DNA from: Paenirhizobium naphthalenivorans
GTDB taxonomy: Bacteria > Pseudomonadota > Alphaproteobacteria > Rhizobiales > Rhizobiaceae
Direction: 5' to 3'
NCBI RefSeq assembly: GCF_007992095.1
Contig: NZ_BJZP01000009.1
Span: 62,001-126,000, forward strand
DNA: 64,000 bases
Under the pieces are notes generated by a model. It was not told where the DNA came from. It saw only the letters and a program-made list of their open reading frames with translations, and ran no database searches. How positions within the stretch are numbered: position 1 is the stretch's first letter; every line of letters begins with the position of its first letter. This document shows, one piece after another, positions 1 through 8,328 of the stretch. A program made the position numbers and the translations under genes.

Positions 1-58
1 CCGCGCGAAGCTCGACCTGCTGGGTTGGGACGAGACCGACATCTTCGCCCATAGCTGA
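1..58 (+). CDS. C-terminal tail of an unidentified protein (partial)
   Basis: An open frame enters from the left edge and ends in TGA at 56-58, giving the last 18 residues (RAKLDLLGWDETDIFAHS). The stretch looks coding and is followed by a short intergenic region. It is too short to assign to a family. The frame is open from base 2 and the start lies outside the window. It could belong to NAD metabolism, given the nicotinamide phosphoribosyltransferase downstream, but that is only a guess from position. Confidence 0.5.
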   Translation, partial: RAKLDLLGWDETDIFAHS

Positions 59-309
59 TCGCCATGTGGTCAGGCCATCGCCAGAGTCAGGCGGCGCCCG
101 CCCTTGTTCGCTTTCGCTTCGATCTGGACCAGCACCGCACCCGGAATCCGGTGATGCTATATGGCGCCCGCCTGGGTGTGGGGTCGCTGGGTCTTGTGCT
201 GGACGGTGAGAGGGCAGAGGTGCCGCGAAGGCCCATTCGATGCGCTCGCGCAGATTTTGTTAACGTCTCCGGGGCATTCTATCGGTCAACCGAATTGAAG
301 ACCGAAGAC

Positions 310-666
310 ATGAGTGCGGCCATCATGGAAGCATCGACAAAACCTGTAGAGGGTGCGACCCGCACTGCTCTTGCTCCAGCCGACCCCCGGAGTGTTATCG
401 AAGACTCCGCGGCCGGCGACATCTTCAGTCAATGGCTCGGACAGGACGCAACTTCGACACTGCAACTCGCCGGCGATATCCGATGGGACGAGGCGGACGA
501 CCAGGACTTTTCCGGCGAGCCGGAGAAGCGCTACGTTCCCGCCACCTGGCTCGATGCGCTCGGCCATGACCACGCTGAGCAGCCTGCCGACAGTTCAAGC
601 GAGATTTCCGCCGTCAACTCCGACGATAACGGGCTCTATCGCATGTTCAGGAACGTTTCTCCCTGA
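310..666 (+). CDS. Hypothetical protein, 118 aa
   Basis: I do not recognise this gene. The frame is open from about position 64, but I start it at the ATG at 310, because the 5' part (64-309) looks like non-coding leader and the residues after 310 are acidic and polar as in a real soluble protein. There is no signal peptide, membrane segment or known motif. The second half is rich in Asp, Glu and Ser and ends in an aromatic/basic segment (GLYRMFRNVSP). It converges on the nicotinamide phosphoribosyltransferase gene, with 3 bases between the stop codons. A purely regulatory or non-coding role for this stretch cannot be excluded. Confidence 0.45.
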   Translation: MSAAIMEASTKPVEGATRTALAPADPRSVIEDSAAGDIFSQWLGQDATSTLQLAGDIRWDEADDQDFSGEPEKRYVPATWLDALGHDHAEQPADSSSEISAVNSDDNGLYRMFRNVSP

Positions 667-669
667 CGT

Positions 670-2067
670 TTACCGTTGCATGGCCGCGTCGGCTTGGCGT
701 CTGATTTCCTCGAAGCTCCAGTCCTTTATCAAGCGACCATCCTGCCAGACGCACCGCAGCAGATTCTCGCGGCGTCCAATGTCTCCGAGGCGTATGGTGA
801 GGATATCGTTCCCATCGCGGACCACTGCCCGCCTGCCGACATCCAGCGTGCGTTCGTTCGGATTGGCCGGTCGCCGGCCGATATCCTGCCAGGTTCCGTC
901 ATCGTTCTGCATTGCGCTTGAAAGCATGGTAAAGGACAGGGTATCGCGACTGAGCTTCTGCAGCAGCGTTGAGCCGACGCCGAAAGAGATGTTCTCGGCG
1001 GCAAATCCCATGCCCTCGAGCCTGCCGAGGATCATCTGGATATCCTGCAGCGTCACGCCGTCCGACTGGATGACGCGCACATGCTCATCAAGCACCTTGA
1101 AGCCTCGAGCGTTGAGGCGGGTGCCGTAGGCATAGGCGAGTTGAGCGATGACCTGGACCGGGGTGTCGATCGGATCGCCGCTGTCGGGGCGGACAATCAG
1201 TGTGGCGCCGGCGGCGCGCACCCGGGTTTGCAGTGTCTTGCCCCAGACTTCGGCGACGGCATTGTGCAGGTCATAGCTATCTGACACCACCGAGTAGGCC
1301 CCGAAGCGCCCGAAACGGTCGATCATATTGGCAAAGGCCTCGCTCTCGCGAGCCTGACCCCAGGCGGTCATTGTTGTGTGCTCCGAAGCCGGCACCGTGT
1401 GGCCTGCCATCAACGCCCCGTAGGAGCGGCGCGCCTGGAGGATGGCCGGTAGCGAGTCGGACAGGTGGAAGTGCACGAGATGGGCTACGCCGCCGATTGC
1501 AGTCTGTTCGAGGCTCGTCGTGCTGCGGGCGCCGAAATCGCTGACCATGCGCGGCATCAGTTCATCGACCCGATCGGATGTGCGTTCGAGGAAGGGTTGG
1601 ATCGTCTGGCGCAGACGCCATGCAAGCGTTGCCACCGTTGAAGGATACCAGATTGCCCGAAGCAGTGCGGTCTCCATGTAGGAAGTGAGCCATGCCAGTT
1701 GCGGATCGGTATTGACGACCTGCACCACAGGCACGCCCCGGCGCACGGCGATACCCTCCGGCAAGGCTTCGATCCTCAGCGGCAGATGTCCACCGTGGGC
1801 ATTGAGAACATGGAGCCAGCCTGCCCGATCGAAGGGCTGGCCGTGCAATGTCGCGATCTCTTCGGCCTCGTCGATGTCGACCATCGTGATCGGCTGGGTC
1901 AGGTATTCCTTGAGGAACATCTGCAAACCGAAAAACATGACCTCCGGCTTGTAGGAATAGCCGCGGGTGGTCGCGTAGCTGGAGATCGCCCGCACGCCTT
2001 CCGGATATTGCATATAATGCCCGAGCTTGTAGCTGTCGGTGTTCAGAATGGGATTCTGGTGGTTCAT
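670..2067 (-). CDS. nadV: Nicotinamide phosphoribosyltransferase (NAMPT/NadV-like)
   Basis: 465 aa, close to the size of NAMPT/NadV enzymes, which make NMN from nicotinamide and PRPP in the NAD salvage pathway in the cytoplasm. The N-terminus carries the family signature TDSYKLGHYMQYP (residues 10-22) and FGLQ (46-49). SDFGARS at 176-182 matches the NAMPT HDFGYRG segment, whose Asp (Asp177 here) contacts the amide of nicotinamide, so nicotinamide rather than nicotinate is the expected substrate. The phosphohistidine region is HTVPASEH (223-230), and RPDSGDP (293-299) is the PRPP/phosphate-binding stretch. It is often auto-annotated as nicotinate phosphoribosyltransferase. A palindrome lies about 150 nt upstream of the start (2216-2233). 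Confidence 0.85.
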   Translation of the reverse strand: MNHQNPILNTDSYKLGHYMQYPEGVRAISSYATTRGYSYKPEVMFFGLQMFLKEYLTQPITMVDIDEAEEIATLHGQPFDRAGWLHVLNAHGGHLPLRIEALPEGIAVRRGVPVVQVVNTDPQLAWLTSYMETALLRAIWYPSTVATLAWRLRQTIQPFLERTSDRVDELMPRMVSDFGARSTTSLEQTAIGGVAHLVHFHLSDSLPAILQARRSYGALMAGHTVPASEHTTMTAWGQARESEAFANMIDRFGRFGAYSVVSDSYDLHNAVAEVWGKTLQTRVRAAGATLIVRPDSGDPIDTPVQVIAQLAYAYGTRLNARGFKVLDEHVRVIQSDGVTLQDIQMILGRLEGMGFAAENISFGVGSTLLQKLSRDTLSFTMLSSAMQNDDGTWQDIGRRPANPNERTLDVGRRAVVRDGNDILTIRLGDIGRRENLLRCVWQDGRLIKDWSFEEIRRQADAAMQR

Positions 2068-2215
2068 CGTGCAGCGTCCAGGGATTCGTTGGCAGGGCGA
2101 AAGACCCGCCCTAGCGGGAATCGTTTCGGCAATAAGGAGTACGGGAGGCTGCTCCGGGCGGCAAGCTGCGTCACGGCAAATTTGGTTAACATCTTGTTAA
2201 GTCTTGTCCCGCACA

Positions 2216-2233
2216 CTATCGAATCATCGATAG
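2216..2233. promoter_or_regulatory. 18-bp palindrome, candidate operator
   Basis: CTATCGA-ATCA-TCGATAG is a perfect 7-bp inverted repeat with a 4-nt centre. It lies in the 274-bp divergent region between the nicotinamide phosphoribosyltransferase gene (minus) and the 583-aa unknown gene (plus). Its size and symmetry suit a dimeric repressor. I cannot name the regulator. Confidence 0.3.
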
Positions 2234-2341
2234 AGCAGATGCCTTCTTGAGGGCGCCGTCGGCTTCGACGGAAAATCCGGCCGCATGAGCGGTGCGTTAT
2301 TGCCAGTGATTCTTCAGCAATTTTCAGGATAGGGAGCTGCC

Positions 2342-4093
2342 ATGCTGCCTCCGGTCAACACCGCCGCCAATTCGTCCGCCAGCTTTCAGGATCCACGCGC
2401 CGCGCAGGAGGGCGCAGTGATGGCGAATGCCCGCCCGCAGGGCCTGGTTCCGCAGGCCGCGAACGGATTGGAACAGAACGCCGCGATCGCCGGCCGCCTC
2501 GGCATTCTTCTCTTGTCGGGCCAGGAGCGGATGTCCGACAATTTGGCAATTCTGGTTAATCTCTTGGGAAGCCGGCTTGGCATGGAGCGGGCCGAGGGGG
2601 AAAGCCTCAGCGGCTACGCCGGTCGTCTTGTTCAAGCAATCGGCGATCTGTCGCCCCAGACGCGGCAATCGGTGCAGCGTCAGTTGGCGCAGATGTTTGG
2701 TGGACTGCAATTGCACACCCTCATCGAGGCCTTCCGCAATCCGGCTGGACCGGAAGCTGCGACCCTTGCGATTTATCTCGAGCTGTATCGCGCCAAGGAC
2801 AAGGATCTCGTTGCCAGGAGTGTGGTGACATCCTATCGCCAGAACGCGGGCGATCTGCGCCCCGCCTCTGTGCTGTCGAGTGCCTCGCCGGCAATGGCCG
2901 GCAATGGGTTGGGCACATCTGCGGCTCGGTCGCCTGGGCCGGCTCCTCGCGCCGAACTGGCGGCTCCAGAAACGCAAGGGGCGCTTGCCGCCGAGGCCGA
3001 TCTCCGGGGTGATCTACCTGATGACCCATTTGCCTCGGTGGCTAAGGGTAGGCTGCTCAGCTCCCAGGATGAGCGGTCGCGCAAGATATTGAAGATCGCG
3101 GCGGCGCGCGCCCTCCAGACGACAATGTCGTTCAGCGCCGCGCATCCTGTGCAGGGCGAAGCCATACAGGATGCGCGCGCTGGAAGCTTTGTGGCAAGGG
3201 AGGGTTTCGAGCCCTCTCAGGAGCGCCTCTCGAAGCAGGATGCCGCACCGCCGTCCCAGGCGCCGACGGCGGGGAAGAGCGAAGCACCTGCGACTCGTGT
3301 GCCCGCGCCGCCAAGCCTCCCGGCAAAAGTTTCGGTCGAAGCGGCGGCCATCGAGGCGGATACCGGCGACGAGTTCCAGATTCCGTCAGTCCCCAGTTTG
3401 GTGAAGGTGCAGAACGAGGTAGCGCCACAGGCTGCAAGAACGACACAGACGCTCTTTGTGCTGAAAGGCTGGAAAGAGGAGGTTGCGACTGACTCCGGGA
3501 ACCCGCCTCCCGCTTCCGCGACGCTCGAAGATCTCTTTCCCGGTCCGGAACGCCTGCTGCGTCCTTCCGGTCTCGGCCCTGTCGAGGATGAAAAAGGTTC
3601 CGGACCTCCTGCCGCGGCGGCTGATAAGCAACAGGCGCTTGCGGAGCGCGCGCCGTCCTCTGCCGAACACGAGAATGCGGTATTCGACGAGGCGGAAAGT
3701 TCCACGCTGCAAGCCGAAGGCGCCAATGACACCAGGGCCGAAAAGGCTAACCGTCTCGAGGACATTCCCAATTTGGAAAACACGCTCCAGCGGCAGATGC
3801 CCGTGAGCCGCGACGGTGTTCCGCTGCCGCTGGTCAATTACCTCTTCGCTGCAGATGAGGTCGTTGAGGAACAGGAGCTGAAGCACCGGTTCAACGAGGA
3901 GCAGGATGGCGACGGAAACAGCGAGCGTCAGTCCGGTGAAAACGCTGACGACCAGGGTGAGCGCGAGACGCCAGAGCCGGAGGAAACCGAGGCGCTATTG
4001 GGGCACGACGAAGACGACATAACGCCGGGCGAAGCGCGTGGCGAGGGCGAAACCCCAAATGACCTCTATTGGCGAATGGCCGGCTGGGCATGA
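2342..4093 (+). CDS. Hypothetical low-complexity protein, 583 aa
   Basis: I do not recognise a family. The ATG at 2342 follows GGGAGCTGCC, a plausible ribosome binding site. Residues of roughly 45-165 form an ordered, helix-rich region (LGILLLSGQERM, LAQMFGGLQLHTLIEAF, AATLAIYLELYRAKDKDL). The middle of about 165-470 is Ala/Pro/Glu-rich and probably disordered. A short conserved-looking block then appears (SRDGVPLPLVNYLFAADEV), followed by a very acidic tail ending in DLYWRMAGWA. There is no signal peptide or membrane segment. It stands alone, divergent from nadV and convergent with rpsA across a shared terminator. A scaffold or hook-length-control-like role is conceivable from composition only. 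Confidence 0.7.
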   Translation: MLPPVNTAANSSASFQDPRAAQEGAVMANARPQGLVPQAANGLEQNAAIAGRLGILLLSGQERMSDNLAILVNLLGSRLGMERAEGESLSGYAGRLVQAIGDLSPQTRQSVQRQLAQMFGGLQLHTLIEAFRNPAGPEAATLAIYLELYRAKDKDLVARSVVTSYRQNAGDLRPASVLSSASPAMAGNGLGTSAARSPGPAPRAELAAPETQGALAAEADLRGDLPDDPFASVAKGRLLSSQDERSRKILKIAAARALQTTMSFSAAHPVQGEAIQDARAGSFVAREGFEPSQERLSKQDAAPPSQAPTAGKSEAPATRVPAPPSLPAKVSVEAAAIEADTGDEFQIPSVPSLVKVQNEVAPQAARTTQTLFVLKGWKEEVATDSGNPPPASATLEDLFPGPERLLRPSGLGPVEDEKGSGPPAAAADKQQALAERAPSSAEHENAVFDEAESSTLQAEGANDTRAEKANRLEDIPNLENTLQRQMPVSRDGVPLPLVNYLFAADEVVEEQELKHRFNEEQDGDGNSERQSGENADDQGERETPEPEETEALLGHDEDDITPGEARGEGETPNDLYWRMAGWA

Positions 4094-4142
4094 ACGGCCA
4101 ATGATGTTCTGGGTCGCTTGCAGTGTCCCATCTGACAAAATG

Positions 4143-4180
4143 AAAGAGCCCGCCGGTCGATGACCGGCGGGCTCTCTTGT
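4143..4180. terminator. Bidirectional intrinsic terminator between the 583-aa gene and rpsA
   Basis: A 13-bp perfect stem, GAGCCCGCCGGTC (4146-4158) with GACCGGCGGGCTC (4162-4174), has a 3-nt loop. The plus side continues TCTTGTTT and the minus side TTTCA. It serves both the plus gene ending at 4093 and rpsA on minus. Confidence 0.8.
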
Positions 4181-4197
4181 TTCAGTTGGATGAGGGC

Positions 4198-5901
4198 TTA
4201 TTCGCCGCCGCGGTTCTTCAAAGCCGCGCCGAGAATGTCGCCGAGCGAAGCGCCCGAGTCGGACGAACCGAACTGTGCGACGGCTTCCTTCTCTTCAGCG
4301 ATCTCGAGAGCCTTGATCGACAGCATGACCTTGCGATCCTTCTTGGAGAAGTTGGTGATGCGGGCATCAACAACCTGACCGACTGAGAAACGCTCCGGAC
4401 GCTGTTCATCACGGTCACGCGACAGGTCGGCGCGACGGATGAAGGACGTGATGTCCTCATGATTGACCAGCTTCACTTCGATGCCGCCATCATTGATACC
4501 GATGACTTCGCAAGAAACGACAGCGTTCTTGCGCAGGTCACCCGAAGCGGCTGCATCGCCAACGGCATCCTTGCCGAGCTGCTTGATGCCGAGCGAGATG
4601 CGTTCCTTGTCGACGTCCACATCGAGAACGACGGCCTTGACCATGTCGCCCTTGTTGTATTCCTCGATGACCTGTTCGCCCGGACGGTTCCAGTCGAGAT
4701 CCGACAGGTGAACCATGCCGTCGACGTCGCCTTCGAGGCCGATGAACAGGCCGAATTCGGTCTTGTTCTTGACTTCGCCTTCGACTTCAGTGCCAGCCGG
4801 ATGGCTAAAGGCAAATGCCTGCCACGGGTTCTCGAGGGTCTGCTTGAGACCGAGCGAGATACGGCGCTTGGACGGATCGACTTCGAGAACGACCACGTCA
4901 ACATCCTGCGTCGTGGACAGGATCTTACCGGGATGAACGTTCTTCTTGGTCCAGGACATTTCCGAGATGTGGATGAGGCCTTCGATGCCCGGCTCCAGCT
5001 CAACAAATGCACCGTAGTCGGTGATGTTCGTGACCGTACCGGAGATCTTCTTGCCAACCGGGTACTTGGCGGCAATGCCATCCCACGGATCCGACTCGAG
5101 CTGCTTCATGCCGAGCGAGATGCGATGGGTTTCCTGGTTGATGCGGATGATCTGAACCTTGACAGACTGACCGATGGACAGGATTTCCGAAGGATGGTTG
5201 ACGCGACGCCATGCCATGTCGGTGACATGCAGCAGGCCGTCGATGCCGCCGAGGTCAACGAATGCACCGTAATCGGTGATGTTCTTGACGACGCCGTCGA
5301 CAACCTGGCCTTCTTCGAGGTTCTGAACGATTTCAGAACGCTGCTCGGCGCGGGACTCTTCGAGAACCGTACGGCGCGATACCACGATGTTGCCGCGACG
5401 CTTGTCCATCTTGAGGATTTCGAAGGGCTGCGGGTTGTGCATCAGCGGGGTGACGTCGCGGATCGGACGGATGTCGACCTGCGAACGCGGCAGGAAGGCA
5501 ACAGCGCCGTCGAGATCGACGGTGAAGCCACCCTTGACCTGGTTGAAGATGACGCCTTCGACGCGTTCTCCGGCTTCGAACTTGGCTTCGAGCTTGATCC
5601 AGCTTTCTTCGCGGCGAGCCTTTTCGCGCGACAGAACAGCTTCGCCCAGCGCGTTTTCGATGCGCTCGACATAGACTTCAACTTCGTCGCCAACTTTCAG
5701 CTGGCCGTCCTTGGCGCGGGCGCCGAATTCCTTAAGCGCGATGCGGCCTTCGACCTTGAGGCCGACGTCGACGATGGCGACATCCTTCTCGATGGCCGTG
5801 ATGATGCCCTTGGTTACATAGCCTTCTGCCAGATCGGTCTTGGCAAAGGACTCTTCGAGCATTGCTGCGAAATCATCGCGCGAGGGAGTAGAAACAGACA
5901 T
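4198..5901 (-). CDS. rpsA: 30S ribosomal protein S1
   Basis: 567 aa, the usual size of alphaproteobacterial S1. S1 binds mRNA on the small subunit and helps unfold and place messages with weak Shine-Dalgarno sites. Six S1/OB-fold repeats are visible, with recurring cores such as DYGAFVDLGGIDGLLHVTDM and DYGAFVELEPGIEGLIHISEM. I start at MSVSTPSRDDF (5901), preceded by an AGGAGATTTC-like site, not at the upstream in-frame ATG. It lies 157 nt downstream of cmk on the same strand, the standard cmk-rpsA pairing. The long open frame antisense to it is a codon-bias shadow. Confidence 0.97.
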   Translation of the reverse strand: MSVSTPSRDDFAAMLEESFAKTDLAEGYVTKGIITAIEKDVAIVDVGLKVEGRIALKEFGARAKDGQLKVGDEVEVYVERIENALGEAVLSREKARREESWIKLEAKFEAGERVEGVIFNQVKGGFTVDLDGAVAFLPRSQVDIRPIRDVTPLMHNPQPFEILKMDKRRGNIVVSRRTVLEESRAEQRSEIVQNLEEGQVVDGVVKNITDYGAFVDLGGIDGLLHVTDMAWRRVNHPSEILSIGQSVKVQIIRINQETHRISLGMKQLESDPWDGIAAKYPVGKKISGTVTNITDYGAFVELEPGIEGLIHISEMSWTKKNVHPGKILSTTQDVDVVVLEVDPSKRRISLGLKQTLENPWQAFAFSHPAGTEVEGEVKNKTEFGLFIGLEGDVDGMVHLSDLDWNRPGEQVIEEYNKGDMVKAVVLDVDVDKERISLGIKQLGKDAVGDAAASGDLRKNAVVSCEVIGINDGGIEVKLVNHEDITSFIRRADLSRDRDEQRPERFSVGQVVDARITNFSKKDRKVMLSIKALEIAEEKEAVAQFGSSDSGASLGDILGAALKNRGGE

Positions 5902-6058
5902 GAAATCTCCTAAACGCATCCATCAGGACGCGGTATGCGCCGGGGGGGTTCGAGTTGTACAAGGCCGGAAGATCGTCCGCCCTCAAGGGGCTGTCCGGCG
6001 CGGGGACGATCATATCGGCTGGTTTGATCAAGGAAGCCGGAAGACCGGTTTCCGCAGT

Positions 6059-6700
6059 TCAATCTTTCTTCAGGGCAACATCGATCAGGTCGCAGGCCGC
6101 CCGGAATGCCGCGTCTATACTCATTTCCGACGTGTCTAGCAAGTGCGCATCGTCCGCAGGTTTCAAAGGGCTGTCAGCGCGACCCATGTCACGTTCGTCG
6201 CGCTTCTTCACGTCGGAGAATACCTCGTCGAACACCGCGGCTCCGCCGCCGCCGACAATTTCGTCGTAACGGCGCCGAGCGCGCACTTCCGGTGAGGCGG
6301 TGACGTAGAGCTTGATAGTTGCATCCGGGCAGACGACCGTGCCGATGTCGCGTCCGTCGAGGACCGTGCCGGGCTTCTTGGTGGCGAACTTGCGCTGGGC
6401 TGCGACTAGCGCTCGCCGTACGGCCGGCATGACGGCGATTTTCGAGGCGGCCTCGCCGATGTGGTGCTGCGCAAGAACCGAGCGATCGAGGCCGGCAAGC
6501 TCCATCTCGATCGCCATTTTCTCGGCCACGGTCTCGTCGTCGAGTGGCAGGCCAGCATCAAGCAATGCCTTGGCCACCGCTCGATAGGTTAGCCCCGTAT
6601 CGAGATGGTGGAAGCCATAATGCTCTGCGATCAGCCGGGAAAGCGTCCCCTTGCCTGCGGCGGCCGGTCCGTCGATGGCGATGATGAACGGTGAAGTCAT
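6059..6700 (-). CDS. cmk: (d)CMP kinase
   Basis: 213 aa. Phosphorylates CMP and dCMP with ATP for pyrimidine nucleotide recycling. The start [11 protein letters not shown] leads into the P-loop GPAAAGKGT. The family features [26 protein letters not shown] and the LID-region arginines ([10 protein letters not shown]) follow in order. Upstream in-frame codons from 6811 are excluded because they overlap the decayed aroA C-terminus in another frame. In related genomes the order is aroA-cmk-rpsA; here aroA survives only as a relic ending 14 nt before this start. Confidence 0.95.
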   Translation of the reverse strand: MTSPFIIAIDGPAAAGKGTLSRLIAEHYGFHHLDTGLTYRAVAKALLDAGLPLDDETVAEKMAIEMELAGLDRSVLAQHHIGEAASKIAVMPAVRRALVAAQRKFATKKPGTVLDGRDIGTVVCPDATIKLYVTASPEVRARRRYDEIVGGGGAAVFDEVFSDVKKRDERDMGRADSPLKPADDAHLLDTSEMSIDAAFRAACDLIDVALKKD

Positions 6701-6714
6701 GCGGCTCTGCTTTC

Positions 6715-6865
6715 CTACATTTCGTTTCGGGCGCCCGGTCCTGCCGTGAGGCTGGTGAGGTCCGGGAAACTGATGGCGATCACGGCTGCCTAGCCAGCCG
6801 TTCCGGGGCACTGAATGTAAGCCCCATGATCGGCGCGCTTATGCGATACGCTTGTCGAGATGCGT
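6715..6865 (-). pseudogene. aroA: Decayed 3' end of aroA (EPSP synthase relic)
   Basis: On the minus strand the 490-bp gap between cmk and the TIGR02300 gene holds a colinear fossil of the class II AroA C-terminus. THLDKRIA (6842-6865) matches the family segment THLDHRIA. IMGL followed by TFSAPERL (6795-6830) matches [34 protein letters not shown] and a stop (6715-6783) match [21 protein letters not shown]. Each gap between blocks is one base shorter than in an intact gene (11 instead of 12 nt, 47 instead of 48 nt), so two frameshifts have accumulated. The comparison sequence (CP4-type AroA) is from memory. A possible N-terminal scrap (PAARPVARREKL) near 6934-6970 is too weak to include. Confidence 0.8.
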
Positions 6866-7190
6866 GTCACAGCCTCGTCGCGCCATAGCGGGGTTCGACA
6901 GGGCTCCGTGCGCCATGCAGGTTATCCTCCCCTAGTCAGCTTTTCCCGGCGCGCCACGGGACGAGCGGCGGGCTAGGCCGCCACGCCATCGGCGCGATTT
7001 TCGGGCTCGTTAACACAAAGCGGAGATACGGTCATCCCTGGTCGGCCAAAAACCCGGCGTTGGCTGCGAAGTTTGCCTTTGACAGAAGAGATTGCAACGA
7101 CTATGGGGACCCGCTATCAGTTTGACCGGGTAGAGACCGGATCGACCGCACGCGCCGGTATATTCTTCAGGACTTCAAGAGGCTTTGACA

Positions 7191-7577
7191 GTGGCGAAAG
7201 CAGAACTTGGCACCAAACGCACCTGCCCTGATACGGGGAAGAAATTCTACGATCTGGGCAAGGATCCGATCGTATCGCCTTACACCGGCAAATCCTGGCC
7301 GCTGTCCTATTTCGAAGAGACCTCGGTCGCTTCGATCATGGAAAAGGCTGAAGAGGAAGAAGTAGCCGAAGTCGATTCCGAGAACAACGAGGTCGAGTTG
7401 GTCTCGCTCGAGGACGCGGATGACAACGGCGGCAACGACGATATTCCGGACATCGGCGACGACGATGTCGAGATCGATGACGACGACGATGACACCTTCC
7501 TCGAAGCTGACGAGGATGATGATGACGACGACATGACCGGCATCATTGGTGTCACCGGCGACGACGACGAAGTTTGA
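7191..7577 (+). CDS. TIGR02300 / FYDLN-like acidic domain protein
   Basis: 128 aa from the GTG at 7191. The first 45 residues carry the family signature LGTKRTCPDTGKKFYDL-KDPIVSPYTGKSWP, including the CP..GKKFYDL and PYTG motifs. The rest is an extremely acidic tail with runs of Asp. The function is unknown; the family is nearly confined to alphaproteobacteria. Normally the motif reads FYDLN, while here it is FYDLG. It normally sits divergent to aroA, and here that neighbour is a relic. An intrinsic terminator follows at 7590, and tRNA-Ala is next. Confidence 0.9.
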   Translation: MAKAELGTKRTCPDTGKKFYDLGKDPIVSPYTGKSWPLSYFEETSVASIMEKAEEEEVAEVDSENNEVELVSLEDADDNGGNDDIPDIGDDDVEIDDDDDDTFLEADEDDDDDDMTGIIGVTGDDDEV

Positions 7578-7589
7578 TCCAACCCTGTC

Positions 7590-7627
7590 AGGCTCGGAAA
7601 GTGAAAAAAACTCCGAGCCTGCATTTT
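7590..7627 (+). terminator. Intrinsic terminator of the TIGR02300 gene
   Basis: Stem AGGCTCGGA (7590-7598) pairs with TCCGAGCCT (7612-7620). The loop is A-rich and the stem is followed by GCATTTTTC. Confidence 0.8.
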
Positions 7628-7631
7628 TCGG

Positions 7632-7660
7632 CTTGCCATCTCCGTAACCCGGAAGTAATA
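7632..7660 (+). promoter_or_regulatory. Candidate sigma-70 promoter of tRNA-Ala
   Basis: CTTGCC (7632-7637), a 17-nt spacer and GTAATA (7655-7660) resemble the rhizobial CTTGAC-N17-CTATAT pattern. They lie about 70 nt upstream of the mature tRNA. Confidence 0.4.
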
Positions 7661-7727
7661 AGCCGCCACCCCAACGGAAGCAGCGCTTCGGTCGGGTTCC
7701 CGGAACCGGCATCGCCGGACCCTTGAT

Positions 7728-7803
<76 letters not shown>

Positions 7804-7965
7804 AATTTCCCAGACATTGATTTTGGTATTCTTTTTTGTGTGTCTCGCACGGCATCGCTTTGACGTTTGACTGCTTTGCAACGGCGTGTTCGGCTAAAAC
7901 AAGTCGGGCTTCTGATCGTCTCGACGTTTGGTGGCGCCCGAAATTCACTCTAGGAAATCCGCAAT

Positions 7966-8275
7966 ATGGATTTATTCGCGCGGTTGAAGACGGCGCCAAT
8001 CGGCATTGCTATCGGGATCATCCTGATCGTGGGGGCGATTGTCGCGCTGGTGTGGAACGAGGGCGATCAAGGCCTATTGGACGCTGACGGAAGGCGCGGG
8101 CCTGGTCGTTTCCATCCTCGGCGTTCTTGCCGATGTGGTGCCTCTGGCCGGATCGTTGGTGCGCTTTGGCACGGGATTGACCGCCCTGATTCTCACGGTG
8201 GCCGTCGGGGCGCTGGGGATCGCTGTCGGCTGGTTCCGCCGTCGATCAGCGGTTCGCGTTGCGCCGTCGCCCTGA
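7966..8275 (+). pseudogene. Collapsed TMEM43-family membrane protein gene
   Basis: The ATG at 7966, preceded by AGGAAATCCGCAAT, opens MDLFARLKTAPIGIAIG and a membrane helix ending ALVWNEG, the N-terminus of TMEM43-like proteins. After NEG (about 8063) the meaningful frame shifts by one: IKAYWTLTEGAGLVV continues the N-terminal region in the next frame. That stretch then joins directly to GVLADVVPLAGSLVRFGTG plus a second helix (TALILTVAVGALGIAVGWF), which is the family's C-terminus. The gene has therefore lost most of its middle (several hundred codons in intact homologues, from memory) and also carries a frameshift. The family relation rests on remembered motifs. Confidence 0.7.
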
Positions 8276-8328
8276 TCTTGCGAGCGCGTGCCTCGTAGCT
8301 TCTTAGTCGAAGTGGCGAAGTGGGCCCG

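Noticed and set aside
4459..5913. 484-aa plus-strand open frame opposite rpsA
   Set aside because: It mirrors the codon pattern of rpsA, has no ribosome binding site and no recognisable domain. High GC third positions open long antisense frames here.
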